From NCBI RefSeq assembly GCF_001427865.1, contig NZ_LMHH01000002.1:1-64000 (forward strand): a stretch of 64,000 bases of DNA. Reading direction: 5' to 3'. Both the position numbers and the translations under genes were made by a program. Under the pieces are notes generated by a model. It ran no database searches and had not been told where the DNA came from. It saw nothing but the letters and a program-made list of their open reading frames with translations. Source of the stretch: Altererythrobacter sp. Root672 (GTDB taxonomy: Bacteria; Pseudomonadota; Alphaproteobacteria; Sphingomonadales; Sphingomonadaceae). Of the stretch, positions 58,762-64,000 are shown piece by piece; positions within the stretch are counted from its first letter, which is position 1, and every line of letters starts with the position of its first letter.

Positions 58762-59838
58762 ATGAACTGGCCTGTGCTGCGCTGGCTCGTCACCCTGTTC
58801 GCACTGCTCCTCACCGTGCCCGCCGCGGCACATCCGGTGCCGTTCAGCTACCTCGATCTCGAAGTGCATGACGATGCCGTCACCGGCCGGGTCAGGGCGC
58901 ACCTGACCGACATCGCGCCGATCCTCGGCATTGCCGATCCGCAATCTCTGCTCGACCCGCAAGTGCAGGCCGCGCGGCGAGTGGAGATCGAACGCTATCT
59001 CGCCTCGCACATCGCGTTCGAGAACGACGGATTTGCCCGCGCCGAATGGGGGCCGATCGCGGTGGTCGACGAGAACGAGGCGCTGGAGCTGACCTTCACA
59101 ATCAAGGGCACTCCCGAAGGGGCCTTGGCGCTCGATACCGACCTGTTCACCACCGACCCCAACCACCAGACTTTCGTCAACGTCTACGAAGACGGGGACT
59201 TGCGGCAGCAGTTCATCTTCTCGGACGCCAGCAAGCCGAAGACTTATTACCGCGGGACCACCGCCGGCGCCTTCGCGGTGATGGGGACCTTCATCCCTTC
59301 AGGCGTCCACCACATCATGATCGGGCCGGACCACATCCTGTTCCTGGTCGGCCTGCTGCTACTTGGCGGAAGCTTGCGTCAGCTGGTCACGATCGTGACC
59401 GCGTTTACCCTCGGCCACTCCATCACACTGACGCTCGCCAGTTTGGACATTCTCAACCCGCCGCCCTGGCTGATCGAGCCGGCGATTGCGCTCAGCATTG
59501 TGGTGGTCGGCGTCGATAACCTGTTGCAACGGAGGGGAGAAGGCCGAGATTTGCGTGCCTGGGCGGCGCTTTTCTTCGGGCTGATCCACGGTTTCGGCTT
59601 CGCCAACGTGCTCAAAGAATTCGGACTTCCTCAAGAAGCGCTTGGTTGGTCGCTGTTTTCGTTTAATGTCGGCGTCGAATTGGGGCAGCTGGCAATCGTC
59701 GCCGTAGTCGGCGCATTGCTGGAGGTGATCCGCCGGCGCAGACCGGCGGCGAGTGGCTGGATCGTAACGATCGGCTCGCTCGTGGTCATCGCAGCGGGCG
59801 GCTACTGGTTTGTCGAGAGGGTGTTTTTCGGAGGCTGA
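58762..59838 (+). CDS. HupE/UreJ-family membrane protein
   Basis: The ATG at 58762 (AAAGG upstream) gives 358 residues with the signal VTLFALLLTVPAAA; a GTG at 58729 overlapping the previous stop is an alternative. Residues about 25-180 form a soluble periplasmic domain. The C-terminal half carries six or so helices with the family motifs HHIMIGPDHILFLVGLLLL, TAFTLGHSITLTLA and GLIHGFGFANVL. HupE/UreJ proteins are candidate nickel or cobalt transporters, but many occur without metal enzymes, as seems to be the case here. It is followed four bases later by the metallo-hydrolase pair. Confidence 0.87.
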   Translation: MNWPVLRWLVTLFALLLTVPAAAHPVPFSYLDLEVHDDAVTGRVRAHLTDIAPILGIADPQSLLDPQVQAARRVEIERYLASHIAFENDGFARAEWGPIAVVDENEALELTFTIKGTPEGALALDTDLFTTDPNHQTFVNVYEDGDLRQQFIFSDASKPKTYYRGTTAGAFAVMGTFIPSGVHHIMIGPDHILFLVGLLLLGGSLRQLVTIVTAFTLGHSITLTLASLDILNPPPWLIEPAIALSIVVVGVDNLLQRRGEGRDLRAWAALFFGLIHGFGFANVLKEFGLPQEALGWSLFSFNVGVELGQLAIVAVVGALLEVIRRRRPAASGWIVTIGSLVVIAAGGYWFVERVFFGG

Positions 59839-59841
59839 ATG

Positions 59842-60867
59842 ATGAAGCGGTTCGCAATCCTGGCAACGATCGTGGCTGGCGGCCTCGCTGCCGCAGGTCT
59901 TAACGCGCAGGGACTGCCAGGGATCGGTGCGACCGAAAAGGTCTCCGACAACGTCTACAAGATCTTCGGCGCGGGCGGGAACACCACGTTCTTCATCCGC
60001 AGCGACGGCGTGGTGCTGGTCGATACCAAGCTCGCCAAGAACGGCGAAGCGATCCTCGCCAAGGTCCGCGAAGTTACCGACAAGCCGGTGACGATGATCA
60101 TCAACACCCACTCGCACCCGGACCACATGGGTTCGAACGCGGAGATCAACACCGCGCGGGGCAGCGTGCAGATCGTCGCCCACGCGAACAGCGCCACGCG
60201 CATGGCCGCGATGCCGGGCACCCCGAAGGTAACGCAGACCTTCACCGACAAGCTGACGCTCGGCAAGGGCGGGGACCAGATCGACCTCTACTGGTTCGGT
60301 CCGGCACACACCGATGGTGACGCCTTCGTGGTCTTCCCGAAGGAAAAGGTCATGGCCGCGGGTGACGTGATGGCGTGGAACATGGGCTTGCTGGTCGATC
60401 CGATGTCGGGCGGCAGCATGCTCGGCACGGCGGACACGGTCGCTAAGGCCGTGGCCGGGATTCACGGCGTCGACCGCGTGATCGAAGGTCACGGCGATGC
60501 GAACACCTGGGCCGGCTTCCTGCAGTACGCCGCCTACACCCGTAAGGTCGTGGAAGTGGCCAAGCGCGCGGTGGCCGAAAACATCGACTACGTGCAGGCG
60601 TTCAACAAGTACTTCGCGACCGATCCGGCGATGGCGCCCTATATCAGCGAGGCACTCAAGCCCGGCCTCGAATACGGCGGCACGCCGAAGTCGCGCTCGC
60701 TCAACAACCTCTTCATCGCGATGATGGAACTGCGCGGCGAGAAGCCGCCGCTGATCATGGGCGCTCCCCCGCTTCCGGGCCAGCCGCTTCCGACCGGCCC
60801 TGGTGGCGGTGGTCCGCGTCCGGCTGGTGGTGGCGGGGCGCCGGCCGACGAACACAATCACCTCTAA
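59842..60867 (+). CDS. Exported metallo-beta-lactamase-fold hydrolase, copy 1
   Basis: The 341-residue protein starts at the second ATG (59842), which has GGAGG seven bases upstream and matches the paralogue's MKRFAIL. The signal peptide ends near LNAQG. Metal motifs: THSHPDHMGSN, a HANSATRM segment, FGPAHTDGDAFVVFP, AAGDVMAWN and a final EGHGD. The C terminus is a Gly/Pro-rich tail (about 300-341). It belongs to the broad SoxH/B3-like group of periplasmic hydrolases; substrate unknown. It lies four bases after HupE. Confidence 0.87.
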   Translation: MKRFAILATIVAGGLAAAGLNAQGLPGIGATEKVSDNVYKIFGAGGNTTFFIRSDGVVLVDTKLAKNGEAILAKVREVTDKPVTMIINTHSHPDHMGSNAEINTARGSVQIVAHANSATRMAAMPGTPKVTQTFTDKLTLGKGGDQIDLYWFGPAHTDGDAFVVFPKEKVMAAGDVMAWNMGLLVDPMSGGSMLGTADTVAKAVAGIHGVDRVIEGHGDANTWAGFLQYAAYTRKVVEVAKRAVAENIDYVQAFNKYFATDPAMAPYISEALKPGLEYGGTPKSRSLNNLFIAMMELRGEKPPLIMGAPPLPGQPLPTGPGGGGPRPAGGGGAPADEHNHL

Positions 60868-60879
60868 CGGAGGTCTGAC

Positions 60880-61821
60880 ATGAAGCGGTTTGCCATCCTT
60901 GCCTCACTCTTGGCGGCAGGGATGGCCGCCGCGGGGCTCCAGGCCCAGGGCGGACCCGGCGTGTCCGACATCGAAAAGGTGTCGGACACCATCTACAAGA
61001 TCCACGGCGCGGGCGGGAACACGACGGTATTCCTGCGCAGCGACGGGGTGGCGCTGGTCGACACCAAGCTCGCCAACAACGGCGAAGCGATCCTGGCGCA
61101 AGTGCGCAAGGTCACCGACAAGCCGGTGACCCTGATCATCAACACCCACTCCCACGGCGATCACGTCGGCTCCAACTCCGAGATCAACCCGCGCGGCGAT
61201 ATCGAAGTCGTAGCCCAGGCCAACACATCGCGGCGCATGGCGGCGATGGCCAACGTCGGTGCGGCCAAGCGGACCTTCGAGGATCGGCTGACGCTGGGCG
61301 CCGGCGCGGATCGGATCGAGCTCTACTGGTTCGGTGCCGGTCATACCGACGGCGATGCCTTCGTGGTCTTCCCGGCCCAGCGAACCATGGCGACTGGCGA
61401 CATCTTCCAACTCCTCGCCATGCCCCGGATCGACCGTGGCTCGGGCGGTAGCGCCCTCGCCCTGCCCGACACACTGGCTAAGGCTCAGGATACCATCAGC
61501 GGCGTCGACAAGGTGATCGACGGTCACGGGACCACGGTGCACGACTGGCCCGCGTTCCTCTCATACGTCGCGTTCACTCGCCAGGTGGCCGATGCCGCGC
61601 GGGAAGCTGAGAAGGCGGGCCGCACGCCGGAACAGGCCCTCGCCGCGCTCGGAGGCAAGCCGGAACTGGCATCGTTCCTGAGCGCAGAGGTTCCGATCGG
61701 CGGCAATGAAGGCAATACGCCACGGGCCCGCGCCCTCAACGGGCTCACCGCTGCGTTCCAGGAACTACGCGGAGAGCCGCCGGCACCTTCGCCGGCCCCG
61801 CCTCCACCAGCGAACCGTTAG
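60880..61821 (+). CDS. Exported metallo-beta-lactamase-fold hydrolase, copy 2
   Basis: The 313-residue paralogue of the preceding gene (near-identical blocks VLRKVTDKPVT-like and ELYWFGAGHTDGDAFVVFP) arose by tandem duplication. The metal motif is THSHGDHVGSN, with TGDIFQL and DGHGT completing the site. The signal peptide ends near LQAQG; a Pro-rich tail closes the protein. It begins 12 bases after copy 1. Its TAG stop overlaps the TAA stop of the convergent modC gene. Confidence 0.87.
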   Translation: MKRFAILASLLAAGMAAAGLQAQGGPGVSDIEKVSDTIYKIHGAGGNTTVFLRSDGVALVDTKLANNGEAILAQVRKVTDKPVTLIINTHSHGDHVGSNSEINPRGDIEVVAQANTSRRMAAMANVGAAKRTFEDRLTLGAGADRIELYWFGAGHTDGDAFVVFPAQRTMATGDIFQLLAMPRIDRGSGGSALALPDTLAKAQDTISGVDKVIDGHGTTVHDWPAFLSYVAFTRQVADAAREAEKAGRTPEQALAALGGKPELASFLSAEVPIGGNEGNTPRARALNGLTAAFQELRGEPPAPSPAPPPPANR

Positions 61822-62441
61822 GCTAGAGTTACAACCTCGCCGGCCAGCCGCTCGACCTCGCTGCGGTCGTGGCTGACCAGCAGGATCGGGATCTTGAGCT
61901 CGTCGCGGATTCGTTCGACCAAACCCATCAGAGTCTCGCCCCGCTCGGCATCGAGCGATGCGAAGGGCTCGTCCAGCAGCAGGAAGCGCGGCGCCGACAA
62001 CAGGGCCCGACCGATCGCCACCCGCCGTATCTCGCCGCCCGAGAGCGTGGCGGGCCAGCGGGTCAACAAATGGCCGATACCGAGGAACTCGACCACTTCC
62101 TCCTGCCCGATCCAGCGGTCTGATTTAGGCGCCAGCCGCTCTCCATAAGTGAGGTTTGCGGCCACCCGCATGTGCGGGAACAGTCGCGCGTCCTGGAACA
62201 CATAGCCGGCCCGGCGACGCTCGGGGCGCAGGTTCACTCCGGATCCGGCATCGAACAGCAGTTCTCCGGCAACCGCGATCCGCCCGCTCTCCGGCCGCCG
62301 CAATCCGGCGATGCAGTTGAGCACAGTGGACTTGCCCGCCCCTGAGGGTCCGACGAGCGCGGTCAGCCGAGCCTCGGAGGCAAACGCCAGCTCAATGGTC
62401 CGCTCGCCCACAGGGCAGCGCAGATCGACCTCAAAGGACAT
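61818..62441 (-). CDS. modC: ModC, molybdate ABC transporter ATP-binding protein, short form
   Basis: From the ATG at 62441 the protein has 207 residues (a GTG at 62456 would add five). Walker A GPSGAGKST, Q-loop YVFQDARLFPHM, a signature written LSGGEIRRVAIGRAL (ERQR is usual), Walker B FLLLDEPFASLD and VSHDRSEV are present. The usual C-terminal TOBE/MOP domain of about 130 residues, which binds oxyanion in ModC, is absent. The start overlaps the end of modB. It drives uptake of molybdate or tungstate. Confidence 0.88.
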   Translation of the reverse strand: MSFEVDLRCPVGERTIELAFASEARLTALVGPSGAGKSTVLNCIAGLRRPESGRIAVAGELLFDAGSGVNLRPERRRAGYVFQDARLFPHMRVAANLTYGERLAPKSDRWIGQEEVVEFLGIGHLLTRWPATLSGGEIRRVAIGRALLSAPRFLLLDEPFASLDAERGETLMGLVERIRDELKIPILLVSHDRSEVERLAGEVVTLA

Positions 62442-63132
62442 GGGCGCGGCCCCCACCCGAGCGCCGCACCAGCAGCTCGGAAATGACCAACGCTGCCAGC
62501 GACAGCACCACCGAGATCAGCGAGAGCCGCGCCACCTGCAGCTCGGCACCCGGCAGTTGCAGCCCGCTATAGATCGCCAGCGGCAACGTGCGGGTCTGCC
62601 CGGCGATGTTAGAAGCAAAGGTGATGGTCGCGCCGAACTCGCCCAGCGAGCGGGCAAAGCCGAGCATGGCCCCCGCGGCGATACCCGGTGCGCTGAGCGG
62701 CAGGGTAATGCTCAGGAACGCCCGCCACGGGCTGGCCCCCAGTGTGCGGGCCGCATCGACCAGGCGCCGGTCTACCGCCTCGATCGACAGCCGCATCGCC
62801 CGCACCATCAGCGGCAGCGCCATGACCGCCGCGGCCAGCGCCGCGCCACTCCAACGGAACACCAGCACCAGCCCGAACTGGCTCTCGAGCCACGCACCAA
62901 TGGGGCCGTTGCGGCCGAACAGCACGAGCAGGATCCAGCCCGTCACCACCGGCGGGACCACCAACGGCAGGTGCACGACGGCGTCGAGCAAGATCCGCCC
63001 AGGAAAGCGCCTGCGCGCCAGCACCCAGGCAAGCGCGTAGGAAACCGGCAGCGTGATGGCCACGGCCACCAGGCTGACCTTGAGCGACAGGGTAACTACG
63101 CCCCATTCGGCGGGCGTGAGCCATTCACTCAT
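62431..63132 (-). CDS. modB: ModB, molybdate ABC transporter permease
   Basis: The 233-residue membrane protein has five or six helices and the conserved motif ARTLGASPWRAFLSITLPLSAPGI with the EAA-type loop, then GFARSLGEFGATITFASNI, typical of ModB. The ATG overlaps the modA stop (ATGA), and its own end overlaps modC. Confidence 0.93.
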   Translation of the reverse strand: MSEWLTPAEWGVVTLSLKVSLVAVAITLPVSYALAWVLARRRFPGRILLDAVVHLPLVVPPVVTGWILLVLFGRNGPIGAWLESQFGLVLVFRWSGAALAAAVMALPLMVRAMRLSIEAVDRRLVDAARTLGASPWRAFLSITLPLSAPGIAAGAMLGFARSLGEFGATITFASNIAGQTRTLPLAIYSGLQLPGAELQVARLSLISVVLSLAALVISELLVRRSGGGRAHVL

Positions 63133-63893
63133 TCAGCGATACCGAACCCATGCGAAGCGAAGATCTTGCTCGCCTCGGCGGAGGAAAGGAACCCGAGGAA
63201 GGCCTTGCCTTCGGGATTGTCCGACTTGGCCAGGATCGCCGCTGGATAGCGGATCGGCGGATGGCTGCTCTCGGGAAACTCACGCACGACCTCGACCTTG
63301 TCCGATGCTTTCGCGTCGGTTGCGTAGACGATACCGAGCTGCGCTTCGCCCCGCTCCACCAGCGCCAGCGCCGCACGCACGTTCTCCGCCGGGACGACGT
63401 TGGTAGCTACCGCCTGCCACTCGCCGAGGCTCTCCAGGGCGGCCTTGGCATAGCGGCCGGCCGGAACCGCTTCGGGGTCAGCCAGCGCCAGCTTGCCCGC
63501 GCCCAGCGCATCGAGGCTGCGCACGGTTCCGCCCTTAGGGGCGATCAGCATGATGCGGTTGGTCAGCAGGGCGACCCGAGTGGCCGGCTGGATCAGATTC
63601 TTCCCGGCAAGATAGTCCATCCATTCCTGATCGGCCGAAATGAACACGTCCGCCGGAGCGCCTTGCTCTACCTGGCGAGCCAGGGCGGAGGAGCCCGCGA
63701 AGGACAGGATCGGCGCTGGGTGCCCTTGCGCTTCCCACGCCTTGGCCGCTGCCTCGAGCGATTCTTGAAGGCTTGCCGCCGCGAGCACGGTTGGCCCCTC
63801 GGTCGGCTCAGCCGGGCTCCCACAAGCCGCGAGCAGGGGCAGAAGGAGCGCCAGGCAAATCCAGCGCAGCGAGGCGGAAAGGGCCTTTGTCAT
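63129..63893 (-). CDS. modA: ModA, molybdate-binding protein, probable lipoprotein
   Basis: The ATG at 63893 gives 254 residues with a lipoprotein-type signal ending LLPLLAAC. The mature part is of the ModA type: TVLAAASLQESLEAAAKAWE, LSFAGSSALARQVEQGAPADVFISAD, NRIMLIAP and a final IVYATDAKASDKVEVVREFPE. It binds molybdate or tungstate and passes it to ModB. It is the first gene of the leftward modABC operon. The sequence to the window edge (63894-64000) holds nothing else I recognise, including no clear molybdenum riboswitch. Confidence 0.92.
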   Translation of the reverse strand: MTKALSASLRWICLALLLPLLAACGSPAEPTEGPTVLAAASLQESLEAAAKAWEAQGHPAPILSFAGSSALARQVEQGAPADVFISADQEWMDYLAGKNLIQPATRVALLTNRIMLIAPKGGTVRSLDALGAGKLALADPEAVPAGRYAKAALESLGEWQAVATNVVPAENVRAALALVERGEAQLGIVYATDAKASDKVEVVREFPESSHPPIRYPAAILAKSDNPEGKAFLGFLSSAEASKIFASHGFGIAE

Positions 63894-64000
63894 CGAGCCG
63901 CTGTATCGCCAGGGACATAGCACGTCCAGTGCGTGAAATGGTCAGTGCTCGGTGGAATTCGCGCTGACAGCGGCGTCTCGCAAGGGGCCTCTGCCGGCCC

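Noticed and set aside
59359-60861. 500-codon leftward open frame
   Set aside because: It runs antisense to HupE and the first metallo-hydrolase, with His/Arg/Asp-rich composition typical of a shadow frame.
1-64000. CRISPR arrays, rRNA genes, intact insertion sequences, prophage genes
   Set aside because: None were seen. The only repeated elements are the dispersed palindromes, the dyads and paralogous genes.

Overview
The window looks like chromosomal DNA of an alphaproteobacterium, most probably of the order Sphingomonadales. The signs are high GC content, a TonB-dependent receptor, an UrcA-family protein, exported proteins typical of the group, and a short palindromic intergenic repeat with GGGTGGAAAGCGGAC-like cores that occurs seven times here. 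The genus cannot be fixed from the sequence alone.

Layout. 0-2.6 kb: a hypothetical protein, a glutamine-amidotransferase-like protein and a membrane protein. 2.6-10.6 kb: a complete Kdp high-affinity potassium system, kdpFABC-kdpE leftward and kdpD rightward, with a 29-residue KdpF and an extra 27-residue membrane peptide ahead of it. 10.7 kb: tRNA-Gly(CCC). 10.8-11.7 kb: a decayed ferredoxin reductase, an intact [2Fe-2S] ferredoxin and a CDGSH protein. 12.3-17.2 kb: sterol-desaturase-family enzyme, LysR regulator, exported protein, UrcA-family protein and a TPR-sulfotransferase. 17.3-23.4 kb, leftward: TonB-dependent receptor, YVTN-type propeller protein and two metallo-beta-lactamase-fold proteins. 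23.6-33.6 kb, rightward: an operon for guanidine (formerly called urea) assimilation, made of an ABC importer, a NikR-like regulator without nickel ligands, two DUF1989 deiminase-type proteins, a biotin carboxylase and allophanate hydrolase. 33.7-37.4 kb: a membrane protein, a second desaturase and an Hsp70-like ATPase, followed by half of a tRNA-Gly. 37.7-45.3 kb: a PilZ-HTH regulator divergent from a chaperone-usher fimbrial operon. 46-49.4 kb: outer-membrane protein, FixLJ oxygen-sensing pair and a probable small RNA behind FixJ-like boxes. 50-53.4 kb: sugar permease, carbohydrate-related exported protein and CE1-type esterase. 53.4-58 kb: assorted small proteins and a CPA2 antiporter. 58.2-61.8 kb: an exported protein, HupE/UreJ and two tandem metallo-hydrolases. 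61.8-63.9 kb: modABC molybdate importer.

The most interesting part is 14.9-33.6 kb. Four copies of the dyad TATTAC-N14-GTAATA or close variants lie ahead of the UrcA gene (two tandem copies), in the TonB receptor promoter region, and between the metallo-hydrolase genes and the guanidine operon. Half-site size and spacing suit a NikR-type ribbon-helix-helix protein, and one is encoded inside the operon but lacks the nickel site. My inference is a locally regulated regulon that takes up a guanidino or ureido compound through the outer membrane, processes it, and assimilates its nitrogen without nickel.

Two other points stand out. A candidate oxygen-controlled small RNA with three hairpins and a T-tract lies beside fixLJ. 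A predicted c-di-GMP-binding PilZ-HTH protein sits divergently beside the fimbrial operon. No rRNA genes, intact insertion sequences, integrases or CRISPR arrays were seen.
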